Source: Tessaracoccus sp. MC1679 (GTDB lineage: Bacteria > Actinomycetota > Actinomycetes > Propionibacteriales > Propionibacteriaceae). From it: a DNA stretch of 64,000 nucleotides. Each line of letters starts with the position of its first letter. The stretch's first letter is position 1. Where the stretch lies: the NCBI RefSeq assembly GCF_014164775.1, contig NZ_JACJGB010000004.1, forward strand, positions 310,001 through 374,000. Reading direction: 5' to 3'. The position numbers were made by a program, and so were the translations under genes. A model generated the notes under the pieces. The model saw nothing but the letters and a program-made list of their open reading frames with translations. It had not been told where the DNA came from and did no database searches. Shown here piece by piece: positions 8,526-18,713 of this stretch.

Positions 8526-9227
8526 GTGACCGATGCCAAGGGCAAAGCCCGCATTCTCGTCATCGATGACGACGCGGCGCTTTCGGAGATGCTGCAGATC
8601 GTCCTGCGGCAGGAAGGCTTCGACACGGTTCGCTGCAGCACCGGGGAGGTTGCCCTCCAGGAGTTCCGGCAGTCCCGCCCGGACCTGGTACTCCTCGATC
8701 TGATGCTGCCCGGTCGCGACGGGGTCGCCGTCTGCCGCGACATCCGCGCCGAATCGGGTGTTCCGATCATCATGTTGACCGCGAAATCAGACACCGCTGA
8801 CGTGGTCGGTGGGCTTGAGGCCGGCGCAGATGACTACGTGGCGAAACCGTTCAAGTCCAAGGAGCTGATCGCCAGGATCCGCACACGGCTGCGCCGCACC
8901 AGCGGCGATGCGGGTGACGACACACTGATGGTCGGAGACCTCACGATTTCGGTGTCGTCCCACGTGGTCCGTCGCGGCGGCACCCCCCTGCCTTTGACGC
9001 CGCTGGAGTTCGATCTCCTGCTCGCATTGGCGAAGCGGCCGACGCACGTCTTCACGCGGGAGGCGCTCCTCGACGAGGTATGGGGGTACCGCAACTCGGC
9101 AGACACCCGGCTGGTCAACGTGCACGTTCAGCGCCTCCGTGCGAAGGTCGAGCGGGATCCCGAGCGTCCGGAGATCGTCATCACGGTAAGAGGAATCGGA
9201 TACAGGGCCGGTGAACCGACGCAGTAA
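8526..9227 (+). CDS. mtrA: MtrA, OmpR-family response regulator
   Basis: A 233-residue response regulator: receiver domain (residues 8-120) with acidic pocket IDDD (14-16), phospho-acceptor Asp58 in LLDLMLPGRDG and conserved Lys in YVAKPFK, then a winged-helix DNA-binding domain ending in TVRGIGYRAG. Sequence and neighbours (mtrB, lpqB) identify it as MtrA, which in actinobacteria controls cell-wall hydrolases, division and osmotic responses. The start is GTG behind AAGGAGG; a longer frame reaching back to 8376 overlaps the preceding gene and is not conserved. The 3' end overlaps mtrB by 17 bases. A TACCAT at 8493-8498 could be its -10 box. Confidence 0.95.
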   Translation: MTDAKGKARILVIDDDAALSEMLQIVLRQEGFDTVRCSTGEVALQEFRQSRPDLVLLDLMLPGRDGVAVCRDIRAESGVPIIMLTAKSDTADVVGGLEAGADDYVAKPFKSKELIARIRTRLRRTSGDAGDDTLMVGDLTISVSSHVVRRGGTPLPLTPLEFDLLLALAKRPTHVFTREALLDEVWGYRNSADTRLVNVHVQRLRAKVERDPERPEIVITVRGIGYRAGEPTQ

Positions 9228-10770
9228 GCCCGCGGTGGGAGTCCGCAGGCTCTGGTGGGGGTCGCTGCCGCTCCGAGTGCTCATCTCAACGCTCGGGCTG
9301 TCCATCGTCCTCATGTTGCTGGCGGGCATGGTGCTCCTCCAGCAGGCCACCGCCGGGGTCGTAGCAGCGAAGAAGGCGTCCTCGCTGAACGAGGCGGCGG
9401 GCGTGTTCGCCTTCATGCAGGCGCAGCTGCGCGGTCCGGAGAATCGCGGCGTGGCCGTTCACGAGTCCCTGAACCGGTTGGCAGATCTCGCAGACGCGCA
9501 GGCAGCCCAGTACCGGGTGGTGATCCAGGGGCCCGCCTCGCGCCTGGTCTCCGCTGGAATCCGCCCGGAGTCCGTGCCGGAGCCCCTCATCGCGCAGGTC
9601 GAGAACAGCGAGGGGATGTTCGTCACGCCCACCGAGGTGATCTTCACCGATCCAACGGCCGAATCGGAGCCAGGGTGGGCCATCGGAACGGTGCTGCTCG
9701 GGGCCAACGGCGAACGCTACCCGGTGTACTACATCTTCCCCATGACCACCGAGACGCAGACACTCAGCGCACTCCAGAGCGCCGTGTCCGGAACGGGCAT
9801 TGCTCTGGTGGCTGCCCTCGCACTGGTGGCCTACCTCGTCACCAACCAGGTCGTTCGCCCCGTCCGACGCGCGAGTCAGACAGCGCTACGGCTGGCCTCC
9901 GGGCAACTGGGGGAGCGGATGGCGGTGCGGGGGACCGACGACCTGGCCAGCCTGGCAAAGTCCATGAACCGTATGGCGGCCCAGTTGCAGCAGCGCATCC
10001 GTGAGCTGGAGACGCTCTCAACCCTCCAGCAACGTTTCGTCAGTGACGTCTCGCACGAGCTGCGCACACCCATGACCACCATCAAGATGGCCTCGGACAT
10101 GATCTACGACTCCCGCTACGCGCTGGACCCGCTGACTGCACGTTCGGCCGAGTTGATGAGTCTCGAGATCGACCGGTTCGACGGCATGCTGGCTGACCTG
10201 TTGGAGATTTCCAGGTTCGACGCCGGAGCGGCGGTCCTGACCCTTGACGAAACGGACGTGGGCTCGCTCGTCGAAGCTGAGCTCGCAGCGGCCCGTCGGA
10301 TGGCCGAGAAAGTGGGTGTCGAACTGGTCTTGGAGCGGCGCAGCGCCGACACCACGGCTTCGGTGGACTCACGCAGAATCCGGCGCATCCTCCGCAATCT
10401 CATCACCAACGCCATCGAGCACGCGGAGCAGCAACCAGTTGAGGTGGTGGTGGCCTCGAACGACCAGGCTGTCGCTGTGACGGTGCGGGACCATGGCGTC
10501 GGGTTTGCCGCGGAGGACGCGGCGCGGGTGTTCGACCGCTTCTGGCGTGCGGACCCGAGCCGGACGCGCATCGTGGGAGGTTCGGGGTTGGGCCTGGCCA
10601 TTTCAATGGAGGACGCACGGCTCCACCGTGGATGGCTGACGGCGTGGGGCCGTCCCCACCGCGGGGCCCAGTTCCGCCTGACCCTTCCCCGGGGGCCCGG
10701 TCATGAGCTCACGATCTCACCGCTGTCGGTCATCCCCGTCGACGACAAGCCGAAGGAGGTGCACCGGTGA
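9211..10770 (+). CDS. mtrB: MtrB, sensor histidine kinase
   Basis: A 519-residue membrane kinase. It has a transmembrane helix near residues 22-50, an extracytoplasmic sensor region, a second helix near 190-215, a HAMP domain, and a HisKA domain with the phosphorylated histidine at about residue 282 (SDVSHELRTP). The ATPase domain has its N box (LRNLITNAIEHAE), DHGVGF and GSGLGLAIS. All key residues are present, so it should be active. It is the cognate kinase of MtrA. The GTG start lies inside the end of mtrA, and its stop overlaps the start of lpqB (GTGA), so mtrA-mtrB-lpqB is one translationally coupled operon. Confidence 0.95.
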   Translation: MNRRSKPAVGVRRLWWGSLPLRVLISTLGLSIVLMLLAGMVLLQQATAGVVAAKKASSLNEAAGVFAFMQAQLRGPENRGVAVHESLNRLADLADAQAAQYRVVIQGPASRLVSAGIRPESVPEPLIAQVENSEGMFVTPTEVIFTDPTAESEPGWAIGTVLLGANGERYPVYYIFPMTTETQTLSALQSAVSGTGIALVAALALVAYLVTNQVVRPVRRASQTALRLASGQLGERMAVRGTDDLASLAKSMNRMAAQLQQRIRELETLSTLQQRFVSDVSHELRTPMTTIKMASDMIYDSRYALDPLTARSAELMSLEIDRFDGMLADLLEISRFDAGAAVLTLDETDVGSLVEAELAAARRMAEKVGVELVLERRSADTTASVDSRRIRRILRNLITNAIEHAEQQPVEVVVASNDQAVAVTVRDHGVGFAAEDAARVFDRFWRADPSRTRIVGGSGLGLAISMEDARLHRGWLTAWGRPHRGAQFRLTLPRGPGHELTISPLSVIPVDDKPKEVHR

Positions 10771-12458
10771 GACTGCTGCTGGCAGCCCTGCTGAGCGTGA
10801 TTCTCGCCACCGGGTGCACCCACATCCCCACCGCGGGGCCCGTCGAGGAGGTGCCGGTGTCCGCCGAACCCAGGGGGATCGACATCGCGCCGCAACCCCC
10901 CGTCGCGGGCATGCTCCCCTCCCGCCTCGTCGACGGCTTCCTCCAGGCGATGGCGTCCCCCGAGGGGGATTACTCGATCGCCAGGCAGTACTTGACCGAG
11001 GACGCGGCACAGCGGTGGGAGCCCACCGATGCCGTGGTCTTCGATGGCCTGGTGGTGGGTGGACCCGCCACCGCGACCCTGGACGCCACCCAGCTGGGCA
11101 CTATCGACGAGCACGGCCGCTATTCCTCTGAGCCCGGCGACCTTGAGCACGACTTCGGGGTGGTCAGCCAGGGCGGGGAGTGGCGCATCGACTCGCCGTT
11201 GCCTTCGCTGATGGTGTCGCGCTACATCTTCGAGCGTTACTACGAGCGGGTGCCCCTCTACTTCATGAGCCGCTCCGGAACCCATGTGGTACCAGACCCC
11301 ATCCACCTGCCCGAGATGCTCGTCACACCCACGGCGGTGGTCGAGGCCCTACTCAACGGGCCGTCGGAGGCTGTTGACCAGGCTGTTACCGACGCCATGC
11401 CCAGTGGAATCAGCCTCGCAGATGAGGGCGCCACCATCGAGCAGTCCGGCGTGGTCACGGTCAACCTGGAGGGCCTCTTCGACCGGCTGGGCGACGATGC
11501 GCGCAGGAGGCTGGGAGCGCAGCTGTTGTGGTCATTGACTGCCATTCCCCGCGTGACGGGGCTCGTAGTGACAAGCGACGGTGTCCCGTTCACGTTGCCG
11601 GGGGCCCGCGCCGACGGGGCTCTCGAGCTGGCCAGCCAGCAGGGGTATCAGATCCTTTCGCGCGCCGCCACCGTCGACCTTTTCGGCATCAGGGAAGGAA
11701 CACCGGGACGCGTGACCGGCGACAGCCGGTTTGAGCCGTGGGGCAGCACGGTCGCCGACGCGGCCGACCTGGCGGTGTCCCTGGACGGTGACACCGCTGC
11801 GCTCATCGACGCCACCCGCAGCACGCTTCTGATGGGCAGCTTGCGCGGCGAGTTCGGGGAGGTTGCGGTGCCCGTCACCAACCTCAGATCGCCTCAATTC
11901 GTTCTGGGGACTCTCTGGCTGATGGGCGACGACACGGAGGGCGTGCCCAGGCTGTTGACGGTGGACCGCATGGGCTCGGTGACGGAGGTCAAGCTGTCTC
12001 TCCCCGTGGGGCGAGAGCTTGAGGACTTCGCGGTGTCGCCGGCGCAGGCCAGGGCTGCTCTCCTGCTGTCCGGGGAGGGGGGTCGGACGATGGGAATCGC
12101 CACCGTCGTGCCTGTCGGCGAGGTGGAGGTCGTGGACTGGCGCGCCCTACCGATGATGGCGGCCTCGGGAGACATGGTCGGCGACGTGATTGCGCTCGCC
12201 TGGCACGCCGAGACGTCGATCGCGGTGGCCGGCTCCGCCGGGGGAGTGAGGTCGGTGTTCGCGGTCGAGGTCGACGGTTCGCTGGTCGAGGAACTGGGAC
12301 CCTTCACCGGAGCTGTGGAGGAGCTCACCGCCATGGCCCGCCTCGGTGGTGGTTCGATTGCGCTGCGCACCGACGTCGGCGTCACGTGGCGTTACGAGGC
12401 GCGGACCCGATGGACAAGGCTTGCCGAAGGGATCACGGCCATCGCCTACGCGAGCTGA
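10767..12458 (+). CDS. lpqB: LpqB, lipoprotein partner of MtrAB
   Basis: A 563-residue lipoprotein with a short signal peptide and lipobox LATGC (lipidated Cys at residue 17). A GerMN domain lies roughly at residues 190-290 (TAVVEALLNGP..., VTVNLEG), and a C-terminal beta-propeller domain follows. In mycobacteria LpqB binds the extracellular part of MtrB and tunes its signalling. The position directly after mtrB with a 4-base overlap agrees with that. Expected location: outer face of the cytoplasmic membrane. Confidence 0.93.
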   Translation: MRLLLAALLSVILATGCTHIPTAGPVEEVPVSAEPRGIDIAPQPPVAGMLPSRLVDGFLQAMASPEGDYSIARQYLTEDAAQRWEPTDAVVFDGLVVGGPATATLDATQLGTIDEHGRYSSEPGDLEHDFGVVSQGGEWRIDSPLPSLMVSRYIFERYYERVPLYFMSRSGTHVVPDPIHLPEMLVTPTAVVEALLNGPSEAVDQAVTDAMPSGISLADEGATIEQSGVVTVNLEGLFDRLGDDARRRLGAQLLWSLTAIPRVTGLVVTSDGVPFTLPGARADGALELASQQGYQILSRAATVDLFGIREGTPGRVTGDSRFEPWGSTVADAADLAVSLDGDTAALIDATRSTLLMGSLRGEFGEVAVPVTNLRSPQFVLGTLWLMGDDTEGVPRLLTVDRMGSVTEVKLSLPVGRELEDFAVSPAQARAALLLSGEGGRTMGIATVVPVGEVEVVDWRALPMMAASGDMVGDVIALAWHAETSIAVAGSAGGVRSVFAVEVDGSLVEELGPFTGAVEELTAMARLGGGSIALRTDVGVTWRYEARTRWTRLAEGITAIAYAS

Positions 12459-12519
12459 GTGCTCCGTCGACCAGCTGTGGATAACGGGAAATCGGGCGTG
12501 TTCGCTCCCATCATGGACC

Positions 12520-13146
12520 ATGACCTCTCTCCTCCACACCGCCGCCGACCTGTTCCTGGGCGCTTCCTGCCCGGGCTGTGGAGGAGCCTGGTTCGGACTC
12601 TGCGCCGAATGCCGTACCGCTCTGGAGATCCCGGTCCGCCTGGTGCACCGCGATCTCCCGGTGCCCCTGTATGCCGCGTGCCCCTACCGGCCGATCCTCG
12701 CCCATGTGGTGCCCCGATACAAGGATGACGGAGCGCTGCACCTGGACCGTGTCCTTGGGCACCTGCTGGCCCGGGCGGTCAGGGCTGTGGACTCGGAGCC
12801 GGGCACCGTCGTGGTGCCGGTGCCGTCGATGTCATCCTCCACCCGGGCACGGGGATACGACCACGCGTACCGCCTGGCGAGGATCGCCGCCCGGGAAATG
12901 GGGCTGCCCGCGAAGCGGGTGGCGCGTCGCCTGGCCAGTGGCTCAGACCAGGAGGGGCTGACCCGTCAGGAGCGGGCCGAGAACCTCCACTCCAGCATGG
13001 AGGCGCGGCCGATGAACGCAAGCGCCCTTGTCGTCGACGACGTGGTGACCACGGGGGCCTCGCTGCGGGAGACCATCCGTTGCCTGAGGGCGGCCGGGGT
13101 GCCCGTGGTGGGAGCTGCGGTGGTGGCGGATGCCGACTATCGCTGA
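12520..13146 (+). CDS. ComF family phosphoribosyltransferase-like protein
   Basis: A 208-residue ComFC-type protein. An N-terminal CPGC...CAEC pair probably binds zinc. The C-terminal half is a type I phosphoribosyltransferase fold with the PRPP loop VVDDVVTTGAS near residue 172. ComFC proteins are tied to DNA uptake in competent bacteria; in actinobacteria the gene is kept next to lpqB and hpf, and its role is unproven. I chose ATG 12520 because the fold begins just after it. A frame extending to 12346 overlaps lpqB and has shadow composition. Confidence 0.85.
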   Translation: MTSLLHTAADLFLGASCPGCGGAWFGLCAECRTALEIPVRLVHRDLPVPLYAACPYRPILAHVVPRYKDDGALHLDRVLGHLLARAVRAVDSEPGTVVVPVPSMSSSTRARGYDHAYRLARIAAREMGLPAKRVARRLASGSDQEGLTRQERAENLHSSMEARPMNASALVVDDVVTTGASLRETIRCLRAAGVPVVGAAVVADADYR

Positions 13147-13204
13147 ATGGTCGGGCAAGTCCATGACAGCGTTGCCCCGGAGGGGTAGCGTTGATTCATG
13201 GACG

Positions 13205-13232
13205 AGCCGCAGGGGAGAGATCACCTGCGGCT
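13205..13232 (+). terminator. Hairpin between comF and hpf
   Basis: AGCCGCAGG (13205-13213) pairs perfectly with CCTGCGGCT (13224-13232) around a 10-base loop. It lies 58 bases after comF and about 80 bases before hpf. It may end the mtrA-comF transcript or be part of the hpf leader. Confidence 0.4.
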
Positions 13233-13313
13233 CTGTGCATCAGCTTCAGGGACGCTCCCTGGGGTGGTGTTCGAGTCGGGTTCGTCGAGAGCCCCACGAC
13301 AGACGGAGGAAGC

Positions 13314-13922
13314 ATGGATATCGTCGTCACCGGTCGGCATTGCACGATCAATCCCGAGCTGAAGGAACTGGTCAACGAGCGTTTGGCCGCCGTGGAGCGA
13401 TTGCAGGATCGAGTGATCCGCGTCGAGGTCGAGTTCCACGCCTCGGAGGGCACGAAGGATCCTTCGGACGCCGTCGTCGTGCAGCTGACCCTGCGCAGCA
13501 GTCGTGGGCCCGTGATCCGTGCCGAGGCGCGTTCCAACGACAAGACGGCTGCCTTCGACATGGCCTTGGAGCGGCTCATGAGCCAGCTCCGCAAGGCGGC
13601 AGACCGCAGGAAGACCCATCGCGGGCTCCGCGCAGGCAACATCGCCGAGATCGTCCGTCCGGTGGCTGAGGTCAACGGGCACGGATCCGACGATGTCGAG
13701 ACGCGTGAGGTGGCCGGGCTTGTGGTGACGGGCGATGGGCCGCTCGTGGTTCGCGAGAAGGAATTCAGCACGGCGCCGCTCACCCTCGCTCAGGCCCTCG
13801 ATGAGATGGAGCTGGTGGGGCATGACTTCTTCCTCTACCAGGATGCTGACAGCGGCCGTCCCTCCGTGGTCTACCGGCGCAAGGCGTACAACTATGGCGT
13901 GATCCACCTCAACCTCACCTGA
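13314..13922 (+). CDS. hpf: Long-form ribosome hibernation promoting factor
   Basis: A 202-residue protein with two domains: an N-terminal HPF/RaiA domain ([20 protein letters not shown], residues 1-105) and a C-terminal dimerisation domain (residues 145-202, [20 protein letters not shown]...[10 protein letters not shown]). Long HPF pairs 70S ribosomes into inactive 100S dimers in stationary phase. The ATG has a GGAGGAAGC site seven bases upstream; the 41 extra codons of the longer frame are not conserved. The gene sits between comF and secA, as in M. tuberculosis, with a terminator after it. Confidence 0.93.
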   Translation: MDIVVTGRHCTINPELKELVNERLAAVERLQDRVIRVEVEFHASEGTKDPSDAVVVQLTLRSSRGPVIRAEARSNDKTAAFDMALERLMSQLRKAADRRKTHRGLRAGNIAEIVRPVAEVNGHGSDDVETREVAGLVVTGDGPLVVREKEFSTAPLTLAQALDEMELVGHDFFLYQDADSGRPSVVYRRKAYNYGVIHLNLT

Positions 13923-13931
13923 GGCCCGAAC

Positions 13932-13968
13932 CACGGCGGCGTCCCGGAGCGGTCCGGGCGCCGCCGTG
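13932..13968 (+). terminator. Strong hairpin between hpf and secA
   Basis: CACGGCGGCG (13932-13941) pairs with CGCCGCCGTG (13959-13968), and CCCGG/CCGGG extends the stem inward. It starts 10 bases after the hpf stop. Confidence 0.65.
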
Positions 13969-13991
13969 TGCCGTGCGTTGGTGGCGGGCGT

Positions 13992-13997
13992 TAGGAT
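13992..13997 (+). promoter_or_regulatory. Candidate secA -10 box TAGGAT
   Basis: TAGGAT matches the actinobacterial -10 pattern and follows the hpf terminator. It would give secA a leader of about 50 bases that includes the AAGGAA ribosome-binding site. Confidence 0.4.
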
Positions 13998-14055
13998 GGC
14001 TGGCGGTACCGTCGCGAGCTGTCGCGGTGTTTTCGAGATGAAAAGGAACCGACCT

Positions 14056-16818
14056 GTGGGTGTCATGGATTTTCTGAGCGGCATAGGCTCCGGGGCCCAG
14101 CTCCGCAAGCTGCAGAAAGTGGCCGATCAGGTCAACTCCATCGAGGAGGAGTTCCAAGCCATGTCGGACGCCGAGTTGCGTGCCGAGACGGACACCTTCC
14201 GCGCCCGCATCGAGGACGGCGAGTCGTTGGACCGCATCATGCCGGAGGCGTTCGCCACCGTGCGGGAGGCGTCGGTACGGGTACTCGGCAAGCGCCACTT
14301 CGACGTCCAGCTGATGGGTGGCGCCGCGCTGCACTGGGGAAACATCGCTGAGATGAAGACCGGTGAGGGCAAGACGCTCGTCGGCACGCTCCCCGCGTAC
14401 CTCAACGGGCTCACCGGCAAGGGCGTCCACATCGTCACCACCAACGACTACCTGGCCAAGTACCAGTCCGAACAGATGGGGCGCATCCACCACTTCCTGG
14501 GGCTGGAGGTGGGTGCGATCCTGGCCTCCATGACGCCCGAGGAGCGCCGGGTCGCCTACGCCTCAGACATCACCTACGGTACCAATAACGAGTTCGGGTT
14601 CGATTACCTCCGCGACAACATGGCGCTCCGCAGGGAGGACCTGGTGCAGCGGGGACATCACTTCGCACTCGTCGATGAGGTGGACTCCATCCTCGTCGAC
14701 GAAGCCCGCACCCCGCTGATCATCTCCGGTCCCGCAGAGGACACCCATGAGTGGTATCCCGTTTTCGCCAAGCTTGTCCGGACCCTGCGCCGCGACGTGG
14801 ACTACGAGGTCGACGAGAAGAAGCGCACCATCGCCGTGCTGGCGCCCGGGATCGAGAAGGTCGAGGACCGGCTGGGCATCGAGAACCTCTACGAGTCGGC
14901 CAACACGCCTCTGATCTCCTACCTCAACAACGCCATCAAGGCCCAGGAGCTGTTCAAGCGAGACAAGGATTACGTCCTTGCCGGTGACGAGGTGCTCATC
15001 GTCGATGAGCACACCGGCCGCACACTCGCCGGTCGACGCTACAACGAGGGCCTCCACCAGGCGCTGGAGGCCAAGGAGGGCGTCCGGATCAAGGACGAGT
15101 ACCAGACCCTGGCCACCATCACGCTGCAGAACTACTTCCGCATGTACGACAAGTTGGCCGGGATGACGGGCACCGCGAAGACGGAGGAGTCCGAGTTCCA
15201 GAAGATCTACGGGCTGGGGGTGATCCCGATCCCCACCAACCGCCCCATGATCCGGCTCGATCAGCCGGACCTGATCTACCGCACCGAGGAGGCCAAGTAC
15301 GAGGCCATCGTCAAGGACGTCGTGGAACGCCACGCTCAGGGCCAGCCGATCCTCCTGGGCACGGCGTCCGTGGCGAAATCCGAGCTGCTCTCGGGGCTGC
15401 TCAAGCGAGCCAACGTCCCTCATGAGGTGCTCAACGCCAAGCACCACGAGCGCGAAGCCTCGATCGTCGCGGAGGCCGGACGCAAGGCGGCGGTGACCGT
15501 CTCCACGAACATGGCCGGCCGAGGCACGGACATCATGCTCGGGGGCAACCCCGAGTTTCTCGCGGACCTGCAGCTCCGCAAGGCCGGGCTGGACCCACAC
15601 GAGACGCCCGAGGAGTACGAGGCGCAGTGGTCCGAGACCTTGGCCTCGCTTGAGGCGCAGGTGAAGTCTGAGCACGACGAGGTGGTTGAGGCCGGCGGCC
15701 TCTATGTGATCGGCTCGGAGCGCCACGAGTCACGCCGCATTGACAACCAGTTGCGTGGCCGCTCGGGCCGCCAGGGTGATCCTGGGGAGAGCCGGTTCTA
15801 TCTCTCGCTGAGCGACGACCTGATGCGGCTCTTCCGCCCCGAGCTTCTGGAGCGGGCGCTGCTCATGATGAAGGTGCCCGACGACGTCCCCATCGACATG
15901 AAATCCGTGTCGCGGTCCATTGAGGGGGCGCAGAAGCAGGTCGAGGGTCAGAACTTCGAAATGCGCAAGAACGTGCTGAAGTACGACGATGTCCTCAACA
16001 GGCAACGCCACGCGATCTACGGCGATCGTCGGCGGGTCCTGGACGGGGCGGATGTCTCCGAGCAGCTGAAGAACAGCGTCAGCCGCGTCGTCACGGATGT
16101 GGTCCGCGCGCACACCTCCGGCATTCCGGAGGACTGGGACCTGGACACCATGCTCACCGAGCTGCGGACCCTCTACCCGGTCACCATCACGATGGAGGCG
16201 CTCGAGGAGGAGCTTCCCGAGCAGAACGAGTTGGTCGAGATGTTCACCGACGACGCGCTGCGGGCCTACGCGGCACGGGAGGAGCAGCTCGGCGAAACCA
16301 CCATGCGCGAGCTGGAGCGCCAGGTGTTGTTGACCGTCCTGGATCGCAAGTGGCGTGAGCACCTCTACGAGATGGATTACCTCCGCGAGGGAATCGGGTT
16401 GCGGGCCATGGCCCAGCGTGACCCACTTGTGGAGTATCAGCGCGAAGGTGGCGACATGTTCGCCGCGATGATGGATGCCTTCATGGAAGAGGTGGTGGGC
16501 TTCCTGTTCAACCTGGAGGTGACGGTCCGTCCCGCTGAGCCGAAGCTGAGCGTCGGCCTGATCACCGATGAGACCGGAGCGCCCGTCCAGGTGCCCACAG
16601 TCGGGGCGAGCACGCCGGCGCCCGACGCGCCGCTCGCGAAGGGTCTGGAACGGCGCTCGGACACCAACCTCACCTATTCGGCGCCGGACGAAACCGGTGA
16701 GGTCACCCAGACTGGCGCAGCTCCGGCCACCGCCACGGACAAGGTGGGCCGTAACCAGCCCTGCCCCTGTGGGTCTGGGAAGAAGTACAAAATGTGCCAC
16801 GGACGGCCTGGGGCCTAG
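14056..16818 (+). CDS. secA: SecA preprotein translocase ATPase
   Basis: A 920-residue SecA. The nucleotide-binding P loop is MKTGEGKT (about residue 98) and the Walker B region is [21 protein letters not shown]. Also present are the [12 protein letters not shown] helicase motif, the [13 protein letters not shown] motif and a C-terminal SEC-C zinc motif [13 protein letters not shown]. It drives export of unfolded proteins through SecYEG at the cytoplasmic membrane. The GTG start sits seven bases after AAGGAA and matches the usual MGVxDF start of actinobacterial SecA. The end is closely followed by a convergent gene. It is the main secA copy (SecA1 type) by context next to hpf. Confidence 0.95.
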   Translation: MGVMDFLSGIGSGAQLRKLQKVADQVNSIEEEFQAMSDAELRAETDTFRARIEDGESLDRIMPEAFATVREASVRVLGKRHFDVQLMGGAALHWGNIAEMKTGEGKTLVGTLPAYLNGLTGKGVHIVTTNDYLAKYQSEQMGRIHHFLGLEVGAILASMTPEERRVAYASDITYGTNNEFGFDYLRDNMALRREDLVQRGHHFALVDEVDSILVDEARTPLIISGPAEDTHEWYPVFAKLVRTLRRDVDYEVDEKKRTIAVLAPGIEKVEDRLGIENLYESANTPLISYLNNAIKAQELFKRDKDYVLAGDEVLIVDEHTGRTLAGRRYNEGLHQALEAKEGVRIKDEYQTLATITLQNYFRMYDKLAGMTGTAKTEESEFQKIYGLGVIPIPTNRPMIRLDQPDLIYRTEEAKYEAIVKDVVERHAQGQPILLGTASVAKSELLSGLLKRANVPHEVLNAKHHEREASIVAEAGRKAAVTVSTNMAGRGTDIMLGGNPEFLADLQLRKAGLDPHETPEEYEAQWSETLASLEAQVKSEHDEVVEAGGLYVIGSERHESRRIDNQLRGRSGRQGDPGESRFYLSLSDDLMRLFRPELLERALLMMKVPDDVPIDMKSVSRSIEGAQKQVEGQNFEMRKNVLKYDDVLNRQRHAIYGDRRRVLDGADVSEQLKNSVSRVVTDVVRAHTSGIPEDWDLDTMLTELRTLYPVTITMEALEEELPEQNELVEMFTDDALRAYAAREEQLGETTMRELERQVLLTVLDRKWREHLYEMDYLREGIGLRAMAQRDPLVEYQREGGDMFAAMMDAFMEEVVGFLFNLEVTVRPAEPKLSVGLITDETGAPVQVPTVGASTPAPDAPLAKGLERRSDTNLTYSAPDETGEVTQTGAAPATATDKVGRNQPCPCGSGKKYKMCHGRPGA

Positions 16819-16897
16819 GAGCCTGCTGAACAATCATGCCTCGGCTGCGGCGCACCGGATCGGGCGATCTGGCACCCCTCCATCTGGATATGGACGT

Positions 16898-17296
16898 CTA
16901 GGCCGCCAGCTGGTCCAGCACCCCGACGGGGGCCAGCACGATCAGTTCCGTGCACCGCCAGGAGTTCCGCGTCGCGTCGAGACGCAGCACGCAGCTGATA
17001 GACCGGCCGTTGACATCCACGCAGACGGTGGCCTCGACGGCCCTGACCGTAGGCATCTGGGAGCGCACCCGGCCCACCTTGATGCGCTTGAAGACGCCAC
17101 TGTCCACGTAGCGTGACAGATTCTCGAACGCAGCATGCCCCAGGTGGGGACGGACCTGATGGAGCGGCCTGCGACCCATCAGGGCCTCCACCACCACGCG
17201 GATGAGGTTCATGGCCTGCGGAGGAGCTGGTTGGTGAGCCGGTGCGGGGACCAGGACAGGCCTGGTGAGGACGGTGATCGGCATCGGGAAGTTCAT
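16898..17296 (-). CDS. Rv3235-family (DUF6459) protein
   Basis: A 132-residue protein with a proline-rich N-terminus and a conserved C-terminal part (RRPLHQVRPHLGHAAFENL..., VRAVEATVCVDVNGRSISCVLRL) typical of the actinobacterial Rv3235 family, also found near secA in mycobacteria. No enzyme motif, signal peptide or membrane helix is present. Function is unknown. It is convergent with secA. Confidence 0.75.
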   Translation of the reverse strand: MNFPMPITVLTRPVLVPAPAHQPAPPQAMNLIRVVVEALMGRRPLHQVRPHLGHAAFENLSRYVDSGVFKRIKVGRVRSQMPTVRAVEATVCVDVNGRSISCVLRLDATRNSWRCTELIVLAPVGVLDQLAA

Positions 17297-17348
17297 GGCC
17301 CTGACGCTAGGCCGGGGCCTGCCGACGGGGCCAGGCTCGACGGGCGGG

Positions 17349-17432
17349 CGGACAACACCTCCGTTCCTGCGGACAACACCTCGGGAAACTCGGACAACAC
17401 CTCGGGCGATCCGGACAACACCTCGGGAGGTT
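17349..17432. repeat. Four tandem 21-bp repeats
   Basis: Four exact-length units start at 17349, 17370, 17391 and 17412. Each begins with CGGACAACACCTC and ends in a variable 7-8 bases; units 2-4 also share GGG after the core. The other strand reads GAGGTGTTGTCCG. The array lies in the 148-base gap downstream of two minus-strand genes. Because 21 is divisible by three, one minus-strand frame reads as PEVLS heptads, but no start or ribosome-binding site supports translation. It may be a protein-binding array or a local duplication. Confidence 0.85.
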
Positions 17433-17444
17433 CGGGAACGGGCC

Positions 17445-18713
17445 TCAGCCGCCGCCGAACATCAGGACAAGGCCGCCGACCGTGAACGCCACCATCATCG
17501 ACAGCAGCGGCACATGCGCCCAGACCCGACCCGGATGGGTGCGCAACGCAATGTCGTGGGTGACCAGCACCCCGGCCACATGCCCCCCGACAATGAGGAG
17601 GACCTGCACGACGGCGATCACGGTGGGGTAGCCGAACAGACCGGTGCCCGGCGCGGCCTCCGCCAGTCCGAACACGTTCCAGCCGAGACCCATCGGGTCG
17701 CTGAAGCGGATCACGGTGCGCTGACCCTCCAGGTAGAGCATCGTCGAGTAGTGGGCGAGGGCGTAGCCGGCCACCAGCGGGATCAGGCCCGGCGCAAGCG
17801 CGTCCACGCGGCCCCGGCCGTACGCCCGGGCGCCGAGCCAGAACAACGCGTAGATCGCTCCGACGCTGCCGAGCAGACCCGCCAGTGCAGCGGGCCAGGC
17901 CCACACATCCAGGTCCTGAGTGGCGCGCACCCACCACGCGGTGTTCGACAGTGCGTCGAACAGGGTGCCCCCCAGCAGGACGCTGGCCAACACCGTCAGG
18001 TGTGCCGGTGCGCGCCAGGAAGCCAGATTCCGTAGGGGATTCATCCAGAGCAGGATTCCTCTGGCGTTCCGACCCCAGGGGGAGAGCCGCGCAACAGAGG
18101 AGGCGTAGGCCTCAAAGGGATCCGCCTGGGCTATCCACCGCTGTCCGCGCACCATCACCCCGACGACGACCCAGGCGACCCAGGCCGCGGCGAACCCACG
18201 CAGCACAGGCAGCGTCGCCCCATCGGGCTGCACGAGTTCGAGGTACAGGAAGGCCATCAACGCCCCGGCGGCCGGCAGCCGCGACCCCTGCGCCCCACCG
18301 GGGGTGGCTGCCGCGGTGGCGCCGGTGAACCTCAGCAGAAGGCGGAGCGGATTGGTCCGACGGTAGACGCCGCCGAAGATCAGAGAGATCGGAACCAGAC
18401 CCACCCACAACAGAACGTAGACGAATCCGAAGACGGGGTTGTCGATGCGGTCCACGCCGAAGGTGAGCGCCATCGCGGCCAGCAGCCACACCAGGCCCAC
18501 CGCGATCCGAAGGGGACGCGAGAACCAGGGCGAATCCACCACCCGGGTGAGCCGGGGCAACTCGATACCGGTGTGGTCGCGGTAGCGCGGAGTCCTCCAC
18601 GCATAGAGCGCCACCCAGAAGGTCACAATCAGGACCACCGCGGCCCCGCCCAGCACGAGTTCGAACGGAAGCGGAAGGTCGCCTCTGGAGGCGATCCCGT
18701 GCAGCAGGATCAC
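17445..18713 (-). CDS. Multi-spanning membrane protein of unknown function
   Basis: A 422-residue protein with about nine hydrophobic helices and conserved polar loops (GGVYRRTNPLRLL, QADPFEAYASSVARLSPWG, YSTMLYLEGQRTVIRFSDPMG). It belongs to an actinobacterial membrane family that databases sometimes label fenitrothion hydrolase. I would not trust that as a function. A conserved histidine sits in the loop AHYSTM, and another histidine pair lies in GGHVAGVLVTHDIALRTHPG. The GTG start overlaps the stop of the cupredoxin-like lipoprotein gene by four bases, so the two products probably act together at the membrane, possibly in metal or redox work (inference). Confidence 0.7.
   Translation of the reverse strand: MILLHGIASRGDLPLPFELVLGGAAVVLIVTFWVALYAWRTPRYRDHTGIELPRLTRVVDSPWFSRPLRIAVGLVWLLAAMALTFGVDRIDNPVFGFVYVLLWVGLVPISLIFGGVYRRTNPLRLLLRFTGATAAATPGGAQGSRLPAAGALMAFLYLELVQPDGATLPVLRGFAAAWVAWVVVGVMVRGQRWIAQADPFEAYASSVARLSPWGRNARGILLWMNPLRNLASWRAPAHLTVLASVLLGGTLFDALSNTAWWVRATQDLDVWAWPAALAGLLGSVGAIYALFWLGARAYGRGRVDALAPGLIPLVAGYALAHYSTMLYLEGQRTVIRFSDPMGLGWNVFGLAEAAPGTGLFGYPTVIAVVQVLLIVGGHVAGVLVTHDIALRTHPGRVWAHVPLLSMMVAFTVGGLVLMFGGG

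Noticed and set aside
17293-17937. Minus-strand frame reading the 21-bp repeats as PEVLS heptads
   Set aside because: It overlaps the membrane protein gene in another frame and has no start signal.
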